Positions 32,014 to 43,935 of a stretch of 64,000 bases of DNA are shown in pieces. The notes beneath the pieces are model-generated. The model saw only the letters and a program-made list of their open reading frames with translations, made no database searches and was not told the DNA's origin. Source of the stretch: Juglans regia (taxonomy: Eukaryota > Streptophyta > Magnoliopsida > Fagales > Juglandaceae); NCBI RefSeq assembly GCF_001411555.2, contig NC_049907.1, positions 2,922,243 to 2,986,242 of the forward strand, read 5' to 3'. Each line of letters starts with the position of its first letter. Position 1 is the first letter of the stretch. A program made the translations under genes and the position numbers.

Positions 32014-34839
32014 ATGGCTTCTCAAGGCCAGAGAGACGATCAAAGTCCGGGAGTTGAGGTGAAAGCTCCACATTTTTTCAAGATAATTCTAGCTGATTCT
32101 CTACGACATGGGAAGCTTGTAAGCATATTCATTTCTATTAATCTGATTCAAGAATTTGTCACTGCTGTTTTGTGAAAAATAATCAAATAAAGAACTGTTT
32201 CTTTTGGTTTGGCTGTAAGATGCTGAACACACGGAGAACAGAGCGAGTCTAAAGCCATTAGGTTCTTAAACTTCGAAAGTTAATAAACTGTCATAACAAC
32301 TAGTACTGGCTGAACTTACTCTAAACTATTTCCTGTTTACTACAAAATAAACAAGGAAAATCCTTTTATTTGCTTCAGTTCAGTTTGTAACTTCAGAGTA
32401 GTTCAGTTTGTTGGCCTCTAAAGAAACAAAGTGTTTTCTATCAAGTGACAGTAAAAGTAAGAAAGTCTCAAGTGTCAACCCAAATTTAAGGGATTCAAAT
32501 GCATGACAAGAACTGTGTGTACGTGTTTGATGTGTTCTGCTGCATTTTTTTATTTATTGTAAACTTAACCATAGATTCTTTACAGATGATTCCGAGAAGG
32601 TTTGTAAGGAAACATGGAGAAGGGTTGTCAAACCTAGCATTTCTTAATCTTCCAAATGGTGCAGAATGGAAATTAGAATTGACGAGATGTGATGGTGAAC
32701 TCTGGTTACAGAAGGGTTGGCAAGAGTTCTTGGAGTATTACTCTGTGAAGCCGGGACACTTTCTAGTTTTCAGATATGAAGGAAATTCTCGCTTTCATGT
32801 ACTCATATTTGATATGAGCGCAACAGAGGTAGATTATCCCACCCACAGCTCCCAAGTTAAGGGGAAAAATTTCGGTGAAAAACTCCAAGTTTCACCAAAG
32901 GAAGAAACTGAAAATGATAGTTCTGTGGAGATATTAGATAGCTTTAGAACATACAAAAGAAGGGAGAAGTTGCCATGCGATCCAAGGCCTCAAAAGATGA
33001 AGAGAACGAATCCAAGTGCTAAAACTAAGAAAATCTCCAATCTACCAAAATGGGTTCCTCATTCTACACCAAACCGCACTCAATCTGAAGAGGTAAAGCC
33101 TAAGAAGCTAACAGCACAAGGAAATCTGCATCCGACCAAGCAAGAGTTTGAAGGTCTGGAATCTTATATAATATTACAGTTAATTTGATTTCACTGATCT
33201 TCGGGTTAGAGTTTTTAATTATGTCACCTTATCATTTGATTGTCAACAAAAGGTCATGTTGAAGGCATTTCTACCAACGAAGTTGGATGTCCAAAGTCGG
33301 AGGTTCTTACAAGGACTCGACCATTGACTTTGATTGAAAAAGCTAGAGCTCTTAAGAAAGCAAGTGGATTCAAACGCGAAAACCCATATTTTATGGTTGT
33401 CATGCAACCATCATATGTGCAATTTGGATGGTGTTTGGTAAGCTTTAAATTTGAAACCCACTTCATCATCACAAGTTCTAGCACCTTCAATTTGCAGATG
33501 ATTTACTATTAAAAGATAGAACAAATTTGTGAAGAGATGCTTTGTTTCTGAACAACACCGCAAATCTTTTCAGTTCTGTACTAAATTACGAGGATTTTAT
33601 TAACCTTTCTAAGTTTTCTTCTTCTTACTCTCAGAATATACCATCAAAATTTGCAAAGACATATTTGAATAAGATGCTTGGTGATGTGGTCCTTCGGGTT
33701 TCAGATGGCAGAAACTGGTTTGTTAAGTACAGTGCAGGCAAAATTTTATGTTGGAAGCAATTCTCACTGGACAATAATCTGAAAGTAGGTGACGTTTGTG
33801 CGTTTGAACTGATTAAGGGCATTAAAGTTTCTTTCAAAGTTGTAATTTTCCGTGCAAATGAAGAACAATGCCCTCTATTGCCAGGTAAGAACTTGTTTAG
33901 AGCACGATTGTATCTGGAGAACATCAGATATAAAGGGAAACATGTTTTCACCTACTTTCACGCAAAGGTTAATTTGAAGGCAAAAGATCTTGATTATGTT
34001 TTGCGTATGTTCTGTAGGCAGTTCATATCTGCTGATTCAAGTTTTTTCCTCTATGTTGATCTTGGACAGGGGGACTTTATTTTTCTTCTAAAGGAGAAGG
34101 TGGAAGCATGCCTAAATCTCCCATCATGTGCTTTCAATCTCATATTTTTAGGAGTAAAAAAGGGACAGCTACTGAAAAAGCTAGGGCTCTTGAGAGAGCT
34201 ATTGCTTTCAATTCTCAAAATCCATTTTTTATGGTCTCCATGGGCACACTATACGCCTACGGCAGAAGCAACTTGGTAAGCTTTCCGTTCAAAGCATGTT
34301 GGAGCATCGCAACCTTAGTCAACTTCAATTGCAGATAACATGCGCATTAATTACATATTGAATAGATTTCAATTAGTTGAAGATGTTTCTTTCCTAATTG
34401 TTTTTTCCTTTACTGATCAACCCTTCAGCATATACCATGCAAGTTTGCAGAGAAATATTTGAGTGATCAGAAGCCTGGCAATGTCATCCTCCTGGTTTCA
34501 GGTGGGAAAACTTGGCCTGTCCGATACATTTCTAGAGATTTTGGCAGTCATAGAAATACTGAACTCTCTATCGGTTGGAGAGCATTTGCCCGGGATAATA
34601 AATTGGAAGAAGGTGATGTTTGTGTATTTGAGTTGATGAAGGGCATTGGAGTTACAAATAGCCATCAATCTCTTGGTAAGAGATCTGAGTGTACCAGCAT
34701 CAGTAAACAGCAAATACTCAAGTATATCAAGCAAATTAAGCCAATTTTGAATACTATGATCTGTGAAAAGACAGTGTTCTGTGTTGTGTTTTACTCAGTC
34801 TTTCATCTTAGAGTGCACAAAAGAGTGTTTTTATCATAA
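32014..34839 (+). CDS. REM/VRN1-type protein with three B3 domains, segment copy 2
   Basis: Exons 32014-32118, 32586-33153, 33253-33437, 33635-33884, 34094-34275 and 34429-34839 join in phase to 566 codons plus stop. B3-1, about residues 18-115: APHFFKIIL, RRFVRKHGEGLSNLAFL, GWQEFLEYYS, FLVFRYEG. A charged Ser-rich linker follows (EETENDSSVEILD, a basic KRREKLPCDPRPQK). B3-2, about 265-360: NPYFMVVMQPSY, IPSKFAKTYL, DNNLKVGDVCAFELI. B3-3, about 410-510: NPFFMVSMGTLY, IPCKFAEKYL, DNKLEEGDVCVFELM. Each downstream B3 is split by a phase-0 intron at the same place. These are nuclear DNA-binding proteins; targets are unknown. The last exon may instead be spliced at 34675 (CTTG then GTAAGAG), which changes only the tail. 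A LINE sits upstream, which may affect expression. Confidence 0.85.
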
Positions 34840-34891
34840 TTGAGTGGGGATTTATGCTGATGGTACTTTTGAACATCTGTTTTTTGTGCAG

Positions 34892-34988
34892 ACTGTAGCA
34901 GAAAGAGTTTTCAAGAGTAGTGATGCTTGAGCAGGTTGGGGATAAATCGTGGGTAGTGAAATTCTTGAGTTACAACCACAAGTTAAGT
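34892..34988 (+). pseudogene. Remnant of a fourth B3 domain, segment copy 2
   Basis: Preceded by a good acceptor (TTTTTTGTGCAG), the fragment ACTGTAGCAGAAAGAG to AGTGATGCTTGAGCAGG and GGGATAAATCGTGGGTAGTG aligns with the final B3 exon of the third gene at 40494. It has early in-frame stops and stops short, so it is a decayed exon. Splicing into it from 34675 would end after nine codons. Confidence 0.65.
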
Positions 34989-36078
34989 AGATGTTTTTGT
35001 CTTTTTGTATGCTGAAAAGTCCCCATTTTGAGATGCCTCAGTCAAGTTGTCATGTTTAATTTAGAAAATTAGTGAATTTGTTGTTTTCTGATGTGTAATT
35101 CTCGTTTTAGGATACTTAATTTATGTTTAATGCTGTTTGTAAAAAAAAAATGTCTTTAAGTTCTTGTTTGAAGTTGAGCATTTCAAGTGGCAAAATACAT
35201 AAAGTGTGTCCTACAATATTTCTTTCAATTAAATGCATGCTTGTTGTATATCACCACCAATCAGCTTCTCAGATCAATCTGGACGATTCTGTGCAAAAAC
35301 GCCCCGTTTTGACACGCTAGTTTTTCCACTCACTTCAAGTGCTTGTTTTTGCTTTGACTCAGTCCAACAAGTCCAGCCCATCATTGACTAAAGTAAAAAT
35401 ATAAAATAAAATATCTTAATGTTTGAAAGCCGCATAATCTCTTTAAAAATATAAAATAATCTAAAACTCACATGAAAATAGAAATATTTTTTTAAAAGAG
35501 ATGATATTACAGTGAACCATAAATGGTGCATCCATAAATAGCAACAACGCTTGTTATGTTATCATTGGTATGAATCCTCACACCAAATCCATGGGACGTG
35601 CATAAACTTATTGTGATCCACATTGCAAAATAAACATACTGCTGCAACTTTTTTGCCTTTAAATCCATTCTGAGCCATTAGATTTCAACGTTCAGATCAA
35701 GTAGAAAATACATACATACAAAAGAAAGAGCCCAAAACAACAATGGCGATCTCTCCAAACAGTAAAAACACACACACGCACACTTTCTAGCGTTTCCATA
35801 AGCTTACTGTTCTCTTATAGTTGAGAGGTTCGAGGCTTTGTTATTCGTAGATTCATTAAAAATCTGTTCTTTTTTTTTTATTGAAATAAGGCGTTATGAT
35901 CTTAAAGATGTTAACTTGGGAAAATTCAAGTCTAGTTTGGAATTGTATTGATTACTCTTTTTTCACACAATTACAGTGACAGTGTATGTTCATGGAACAC
36001 AATCACTCAAAAGTGCAGGCGCTAGCGCAAAAGCTTCTGTTTCATATACTCTGACTCGGAGCTGTTGGAAGTTCAACC
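34989..36078. other. Intergenic DNA between second and third B3 genes
   Basis: Segment homology ends near 35221. Beyond that the sequence is AT-rich with no protein signature, and presumably holds the promoter and 5' UTR of the gene starting at 36079. A CA-rich run (ACACACACACGCACAC) lies at about 35768. Confidence 0.55.
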
Positions 36079-39000
36079 ATGACTTCCCAAGGCCGGAGAG
36101 AAGAGCACAGTCCAGTGAAATCTCCACATTTCTTCAAGATAATTCTCCCCGACTCTCTGCGAGATGGGAAGCTGGTAAGCATATTCATTCATCTCTCTCT
36201 TATTTGAGAATTTAACACCACTCTTTTTTCTGCCTTTTGCAAAACTAATCAGATAAAAAACAATTTGTTTGAATCCTACTGAATGATAGTTTGCTTTAAG
36301 TAATTGGTTTTTCCGGGACTCTATTTTTGCTCGTTTTAAAACTTCCGGTCTTATTTGATGCCTTAATGCATGATACTGGCATTATCAAAGACCCACATCA
36401 GAAAAACCAAAATGGGCAAAATAAGGAAGCCTCGGATTTTTCAACTGAGAACGAAGTACTTTATGCAGTTATCTTGAATGGGCAGGGCTGTCCCGTGCAT
36501 TGCATTGCACGGTCTTTCTAGGTCATGTCAAAGGTAAACGCTTTCATAGCAGCAAATGATTCAACTTAGACTGATATCTTTTGTTTGGAGTCTTTGGACC
36601 ACCGGAACAGAAAAACCTTCAATTTGCTTCAATTTGGTTCGGGACTTTTAAGAGGACTTCAGTATCTATAATTCTGACTAAATTTATTTCGACCAGAAGC
36701 AATTTTAATCAGGAAGCCCCTTCCTCGAGGTTTCCGTGTTTTTGTAGGCCTCTTGAGAGAATATTTTAAGGGTCTTATTTGAACAATAAGAACAGTGTGT
36801 TATGTATGTGTGTTTTTAACTGTACTAAAATTTCTGGTTTTTATGTAAACTGAACTGTAGATTCTTTACAGAGGATTCCAACAAGGTTTATAAGGAGATA
36901 TGGAGAAAGCCTGTCAAACCTAGCATTGATTAAGCTTCCAAATGGCGCAGAATGGAAACTAGAGTTGGCGAAATGTGATGGTGAGGTTTGGTTAAAGAAG
37001 GGCTGGCGAGAATTCGTGGAGTATAGTTCTCTAAAGCTGGGGCACTTCCTGGTTTTCAGATATGAAGGAAAGTCTCACTTTTGTGTTCTTGTGTTTGATG
37101 AGAGTGCAACAGAAATAGATTATCCATTTAATAGCTCCCCTGGTGAGGACCTGAAAATTCATGAAAAGCTTCCAGTTTCTAGGATGGAAGAAATGGAGAG
37201 TGACAGTTCTGTTGAAATATTGGATGACTTTCCAGCATACCCAAAAGCAAGGGAGAAATCACCATTGTCATGTCCTCGTCCTCACAAGATGATGAGGACA
37301 AATTCAAGTGCTCAGATTGGGAGTACTGCCAATCTTTCAAGGTTGGTTCCTCACTCTACAAAAAATAAATCGAAAGAGGCAAACCTCAAGAAATCAAAAG
37401 GGCAAGCGAAATTTCATTCCACCATGCTGGAATTTGAAGGTGTGGAATCTTTAGGTTTCTGTTTATACTATTTCTTTGGGTCAAAGTTTCTAATACTGTC
37501 TCATTATTATTTGATTGTAAACAAAAGGTGTTGAAGGTACCAACAAGAAATCCCCAAAATCTGAGGTTCTTAGAAGGATTCCAAATGTGACTGCTGATGA
37601 AAAAGCCAAAGATCTTCAGAAAGCAAGAGGCGTTAAACCTGAAAATCCTCATTTCGATGTTGTCATGCAAGCCTCATATGTTCGTTTTGGGTGCATGGTA
37701 AGCTTTAATTTAAAGCGTACTGGATCATCATGATTTGTAAGAAGTTCAAATTGCAGATGATATACTATAGAAGAGAAAACAAAATTTGTGCAGAGATGCT
37801 TTCTTTCAGAACAGCATTGTATATATTTTCAGTTCTATCTTTGACTAAACCTGGAAAGTTTTCTACGTTCTTTGTTTTTTTTTCCCTCTTTCTTCAGAGT
37901 ATACCATCATGCTTTGCAAAGAGACATTTAAATAAGAAATTGGATGATATCATCCTTTGGCTTTCAGATGGGAGAAGATGGTCTGTTAGGTACAAGTTCA
38001 ACAGGCGTGCTGCATGCCAATTTGGAGGTGGTTGGAAGGAATTTGTACAAGACAATAATCTGGATGTAGGTGACGTTTGTTCATTTGAACTTATTAAGGG
38101 AATTAAAATTTCTTTCCAAGTGGTGATTTTCCGTGCCACTGAAGAACATTTTCCAAAATTGCCAAGTGAGGAAGCTGCTCTTTCTTTTTTAAATAAATTA
38201 TTAACCAATTTTGTCTGCCGAGCTTCATTTATATTCTTTGTTTTTCCCTGTTTTCCGAATGGAAGAAATGGAGAGTGACAGTTCTGTCAAAATCTTGGAT
38301 GACTTTCCAGCATACCCAAAAGCAAGGGAGAAATCACCATTGTCATGTCCTCGTCCTCACAAGATGATGAGGACACATTCAAGTGCTCAGATTGGGAGTA
38401 CTGCCAATCTTTCAAGGTTGGTTCCTCACTCTACTAAAAATAAATCGAAAGAGGCAAACCTCAAGAAATCAAAAGGGCAAGCGAAATTTCATTCCACCAC
38501 GCAGGAATTTGAAGGTGTGGAATCTTTAGGTTTCTGTTTATATTATTTCTTTGGGTCAAAGTTTCTAATATTGTCTCATTATTATTTGATTGTAAACAAA
38601 AGGTGTTGAAGGTACCACCAAGCAATCCCCAAAATCGGAGGTTCTTAGAAGGATTCCAAAAATGACTGCTGATGAAAAAGCCAAAGATCTTCAGAAAGCA
38701 AGAGGCATTAAACCTGAAAATCCTCATTTCGATGTTGTCATGCAAGCCTCATATGTTCGTTTTGGACGCGTGGTAAGCTTTTAATTTAAAGCCTACTTGA
38801 TCATCATGATTTGTAAGAAGTTCAAATTGCAGATGATATACTATAGAAGAGAAAACAAAATTTGTGCAGCGATGCTTTCTTTCAGAACAGCATTGTATAT
38901 ATTTTCAGTTCTATCTTGACTAAACCTGGAAAGTTTTCTACCTTTTTTGGTTTTTTTTTTTTTCCCTCTTTCTTCAGAGTATACCATCAGGCTTTGCAAA

Positions 39001-40754
39001 GAGACATTTAAATAAGAAATTGGATGATATCATCCTTTGGCTTTCAGATGGGAGAAGATGGTCTGTTAGGTACAAGTTCAACAGGCGTGCTGCATGCCAA
39101 TTTGGAGGTGGTTGGAAGGAATTTGTACAAGACAATAATCTGGATGTAGGTGACGTTTGTTCATTTGAACTTATTAAGGGAATTAAAATTTCTTTCCAAG
39201 TGGTGATTTTCCGTGCCACTGAAGAACATTGCCCAAAATTGCCAAGTGAGGAAGCTGCTCTTTCTTTTTTAAATAAATTATTAACCAATTTTGTCTGCCG
39301 AGCTTCATATATATTCTTTGTTTTTCCCTGTTTTCCGAATGGAAGAATCTGAGAGTGATAGTTCTGTCAAAATCTTGGATGACTTTCCAGCATACCCAAA
39401 AATGAGGGAGAAATCACTGCTATCATGTCCTCGGCCTCACAAGATGATGAGGATGAATCCAAGTGCTAAGACTGGGAATACTCTGTCAAGGTTGGTCCCT
39501 CATTGTACACAAAATCAATGCAAAGAGGCAAAGCTTGACAAGTTTAAAGGACAATCAAATTTGCATTCTACCAAACAAGATTTTGAAGGTGTGAAACTTT
39601 TTATGTTTCTGTTTATGTTGTTTGTTTCTTTTGGCTAAAGTTTTTACCGCTATCTCATTATCATTTGCTTGTTGATTAAAGGTGTAGAAGGCGTCTCTGC
39701 CACTAGTCGATGCCCAGAATCTGAGGTTCCTAGAAGGACTCAAACGGTCAATGAAAAATCTAGTGCTCTTCAGAAAGCAAGTGGCTTTAAACCTGAAAAT
39801 CCTTATTTCTTGGTTGTCATGCAGCCATCATATTTGCGTTGCGCATTAAAATCGGTAAGCTTTTAAGAAATTTTGAATCAAAATAATTAAATCCTAGAGA
39901 ATTTTACTTCTAAAAACAAATTCCAGGGGAATCTCAAAATCAAATCAGCAATTGATTATATGCAATTATAAACATAATAGTACTAATTATCTGAATTTGG
40001 CAAAGGCAAATTCAAACGGTTGATATGTAAAGAGAGTATCTGCGACCATGATACTCAAAAGAATCCCCTCTTTAAATATTTATACAGAAGCTTGTGAGAA
40101 GTATGGTGCTGTTGTAAGGTTAAGCACATTCTCTCTGCTACATTTGAAGCACTTATATGAAAGATATCCTTTGGCTTTCCCTAGGAGACCATCCATTGGA
40201 CCACAAGCAAGAGACTTGTTACTTGATATAGAAAGTAAAGCAATAAAGTGTTACCTTGAACAAAAATACCAGTGCTGTGATGTATAAAACATAGAAAGAG
40301 GAAAGGCTAAAACATGATAAGCAAAAACACATCTTCAGCTATATCTCTTATGATGCATGTGAAGGTTCAATATATAGATCATTTGTCTAGTGAATAGTAC
40401 CAACTCAAAATCGGGATTTATATAAAAGAATTTTAATCAGTGATTAGTGGAAGATTTATGCTGACAGTAACATCGAATATCTCTCCTGTGCAGGCTGTAC
40501 TAAGGAGCTTTCTCAACATTAAAAGTGGACAGAGAGTGATGCTTCAGGTTGGGGAAAAATCATGGCCAGTGAAGTTTAATAGCTATCCACATTTGTCATA
40601 CGCTGTCTTGTCTGCTGGTTGGCGTACCTTTGTGAAGGCTAACAGTCTGCAAGTGGGAGATGTTTGTGTCTTTGAGCTGATTAAGAGTGATGATGTTATG
40701 CTGAAAGTCTCCATTTTTAGATGCCCCAGTAATCCTTTTGGGGGCTTATACTGA
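36079..40754 (+). CDS. REM/VRN1-type protein with four B3 domains and an internal duplication
   Basis: Ten exons join in phase: 36079-36174, 36872-37439, 37528-37697, 37898-38165, 38266-38514, 38603-38772, 38978-39245, 39346-39588, 39682-39854 and 40494-40754, giving 821 residues. B3-1, about 13-110 (SPHFFKIILPDSL, TRFIRRYGESLSNLAL, GWREFVEYSS). B3-2 about 260-360 and B3-3 about 489-590 are nearly identical (NPHFDVVMQASYVRFG, IPS[CG]FAKRHLNKKL, GGGWKEFVQDNNLDVGDVCS). B3-4, about 715-820 (NPYFLVVMQPSYLR, LRSFLNIKSG, GWRTFVKANSLQVGDVCVFE), ends SNPFGGLY. A Ser-rich acidic linker (SDSSVKILDDFPAYPK) precedes each of modules 2, 3 and 4. Exons 5 and 8 are modelled with acceptors at ATGGAAG, which keep the frame; this is inference. 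Exon 4 and exon 7 differ at 3 of 268 bases. Confidence 0.8.
37187..39345 (+). repeat. Two-unit internal tandem duplication, period about 1,075-1,080 bp
   Basis: The sequence from GGAAGAAATGGAGAGTGACA at 37187 recurs at 38262, and the next unit begins with GGAAGAATCTGAGAGTGATA at 39341. Units 1 and 2 match almost base for base across linker, intron, exon and intron, including non-coding parts. The third start is clearly more diverged and then leads into the older last module. Confidence 0.9.
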
Positions 40755-41288
40755 TTCGTGGTAGTTATTTTCAGACCTCTTCTTCTGCTTTTTAGTGTAG
40801 ATAGTTATCTTGTTGTCTGTTGTTTCAAGGGCTCGTGGCCCTCCCAACCCGAGACTTCTATTATCTGTCACTAGTTAAAACTTAAACCAATTAAGTTCTT
40901 TTCCAAAATGATTTTTCTTAAGGTAGATTGGGTATCTTTTGGACTGTAATTCCATAGTTTTTGGAAGAATTTTAACAGATTTGGAATTGATGAGTGCCTT
41001 GCGTGACCACTGCAATGCCAGGCTTGTTGCCCTTCTCAGAACACAACATTATTTGGAATTAATGCATACTTCTTTTAGAAATCTCTGGTTTCATAATAAG
41101 AAAGCATAAACATGCAGGGCCTGATGTTTTGGAGCTCAGAAGGTAGGGGAAGAAATTAGTTGGGTCTGCCGTGTGTCATTATCCAGCAGAGTCCTTATCT
41201 GTATTTGCTAATCATTCGGAACACTCGCTAGTTATAAAATTTGGCGGACAAGCAGATCAGCTGAGTACCCAACACATTCCTTTTTCTA

Positions 41289-42294
41289 GAGTAATTCTAC
41301 TCTTAGGCCGGTCTAGATGCATACACCACATGCTAATGATGATGTGGCAAACTGGTTTATTTTAAACAGTCTAATGCTTGAGAATCGAGTTCCCTCTCTG
41401 CCCTCCCCCCTCCCTCTTTTGCTCTCCCCCCTCCGTGCCGAATCTTTCTTATCTCCCCTCCCTCTGCATGGTAACATTCTCAATTTCTCAGACTTAAAAC
41501 TTTAGAGGAAATAATAACAACAAAAAAATTTGGATCTTGGATACACTACACAAGACTGCAATATCAGAAAGCAACAAATTTCAGTAAACAAGCAATATCA
41601 AGTCAAAAATGTCGATTTCTCTCTATTAAAGTTGCCTCAGCGAAAGCTTTTCTCTTTTTTTTTTTTTGTTTTGTTTTAGCAACACCGTCATTGGAACTCT
41701 TTTTTCAGAGTTAGTAGTTGCTACCTAACTCATCATCTCCATTATCCTTTTTTCACTGATCAAGCACTGCACTGCACTGCTCCTGTGCATTGCATTTGCA
41801 TGTGTATTTGTGCTCATGCGACTCAGATTGACAAAGCATCACCTTTTTAATTTAATTTTTTTCACTTAACTCTATTTGTACTCATGCGACTCAAGCATCA
41901 ACTTTCTTCAACTCAGATTGTAAAGAAATGTGGGTGTTTTTTGCGTTTTACTGAAATTTTTTTGAGAGAGAGATTGCCATAGAGAGAGAAGCTGGGTATA
42001 AAATAAGACCTTTATACCAGAGCAGCATAACAGCTTGTCGAATCTAAGTTTCTTTGGTCAATCGGAGTTGTCGGCGGTGAAAGGCTGTGGCAGACGTATT
42101 GCAACACGGGCGGAGGGGCGAATCGTGGAGGGAGAAATGGGGAGGAAAAATTCGAATTAGTGATTTGGAAAAAATGTGGAAAACATTGGGAGTAGAGAAA
42201 ACTAATTGTTTTACTGTAGAAAATAAAATAAAATAAGTCAACTCATTGGTGTGTGGTGTAGGAGACTTTTAAGGGCTTAAGAGTAGAATTACTC
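41289..42294. mobile_element. MULE-type MITE, about 1.0 kb
   Basis: Terminal inverted repeats GAGTAATTCTACTCTTAGGC and GCTTAAGAGTAGAATTACTC. A perfect 9-bp target duplication CTTTTTCTA flanks it (41280-41288 and 42295-42303), typical of Mutator-like elements. No transposase. Contains poly-C/T tracts near 41400. Confidence 0.85.
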
Positions 42295-42629
42295 CTTTTT
42301 CTAATCTTCTGATAAATACAGCAGCACGAAAGTCTCCAAAATAGGCTAACCAAAATTCACCAGACCCAGTTGGATTATAAAGCCGATTGGAATATGCAGA
42401 AAACATCCAATCTCTCAATATTCGTAGCATTATCACACTATAACAAACGTAACACCTGACCATTGACACCACAATCAAGTCTAGGAAATTATAGCTTAAA
42501 TTTTTTATTTTTTTTGGGTATCTGATCAGAACGCAAAGGACGAAATATAATAAAAAGTTTGCTGTTCATGATTACCATGAAAGTTCCGTCTCGATGGCTT
42601 CTTGGCACTTTGAGTGCAGGCGAGGATGT

Positions 42630-42631
<2 letters not shown>

Positions 42632-42668
<37 letters not shown>
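42632..42668. repeat. (GT)n(AT)n microsatellite
   Basis: About ten GT units run into about eight AT units. A second pure AT run lies at 42791-42814. Confidence 0.9.
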
Positions 42669-43033
42669 GTGCATGATGCAATGAATTACACATTTATAAC
42701 ATATATATATTGGCGGATGCCATTATTAATTCATGCTAATTAGATTAAAATATTTTCTTGCAAACCGATAATGCAAGCTTTATAATATTAATATATATAT
42801 ATATATATATATATTAATCTGTTCTAAGATCACACATAATTGAATAATTATGTCACATGATAATCCAAAAAGGAAAACACAAGAGTACGTCATAGAAATT
42901 AAGAAAGATCTTGTAGCTAGTTTGTACGTCTCCCTTTCCCAAAAATATAAGCTTGTTTTATTCGATTTGTTTTTATATATTCTCCTATATTTTCCTATTC
43001 ACTAATACAATAATATAACAAGTTGATATGATC

Positions 43034-43935
43034 CTAAAAGAAAGGAGCCCTTTTCGGTATCCCCTTCCTACTTCTTTTGCGAAAAGATTTAGGAGGTTCA
43101 ACAACGGGTACTATCATTTTCTCTTGGTCTCTACTTTCTGGGCAAAATTGGAGAACAGTACTTCCATTAGCTGTCACTACTTGCGAGATCATCAATACCT
43201 CATGAGTTCTTGCACATCCATCTGCCACCTTGGTTAAATCTTGCATCATACTTTTGGCCTGCAATAAAGAATTATTTACGTCAATGAGATTACAAAAGCA
43301 AGCAAATCTTCCTTGGAAATTTCAGTTTAAAAATATATAACAAAAAAATTAGTAAAAAATAATTAAAAAGTGATGATCTTATGTACGTACTTTGCATGCG
43401 AGTGAACAAAATCTGAAAGAATTTCTTTTCTTGCACGAAGCAGACTTGGATGACTTGATCTGGAATTCGTAGCTACATACTTCGCACTTGTGAGCAGCGT
43501 TAGCGCGCATGACTTGCATTTGGTTCTTTTTTCTTGGACGAAGAAAGACTACAGGGTAAGAATTAATGCTATAAGGATGGATCTCGGAGATTTCAAATAA
43601 TAAACCAATGTCTTGAATCCGAAGAACAGCTTGATGCGAAGCTTTGTAGACCTAAAAGAGTACAAAAACCATAAAGAATTTAATTACAAAGGCCGAAGAG
43701 GCGAGAAAACCATATATTTGATGACAAAATTAAAAAGGAACTTAAATTTAATTACCTGTTGAACTACGTGATCTGCATGCATGATGCCGCACTGAGTTTT
43801 GCAACTTTTACAGAACACTTTGCCATCACAATCCAAGCAGAATAAAGTATATTCTTCATCTTTGTGTTCTTTGCATGGGTTGTGAAAGTTGGCATCCAAT
43901 ATAGATGTTAACCACTGTGGAACTTGGGCTGCCAT
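43034..43935 (-). CDS. PLATZ zinc-binding transcription factor
   Basis: Three exons (43935-43756, 43651-43391, 43258-43034) join in phase to 221 residues. Exon 1 carries MAAQVPQWLTSILDANFHNP, then a Cys/His-rich B-box-like cluster: CKEH, CLDC, CKSC, CG and HADH. Exon 2 has the second cluster, HKCEVC...SCKKRNSFRFCSLACK, and the hydrophobic core SYPVVFLRPRKK. Exon 3 is a variable tail ending in a basic stretch SFRKRSRKGIPKRAPFF, possibly a nuclear signal. PLATZ proteins are plant-specific, bind A/T-rich DNA in a zinc-dependent way and repress transcription. Length and three-exon structure are normal for the family. Confidence 0.93.

Larger units (their letters stand above)
13287..35221 (+). repeat. 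Tandem segmental duplication, copy 2, expanded by transposons
   Basis: Homologous to 6702-12950. After removal of the LTR element (14456-23219), LINE (25409-31522), MITEs (13516-13687, 23300-23497) and a 1.2-kb block (about 23608-24838), the remainder is collinear with copy 1. Most insertion points have a matching uninterrupted site in copy 1, so these insertions came after the duplication. Confidence 0.85.
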
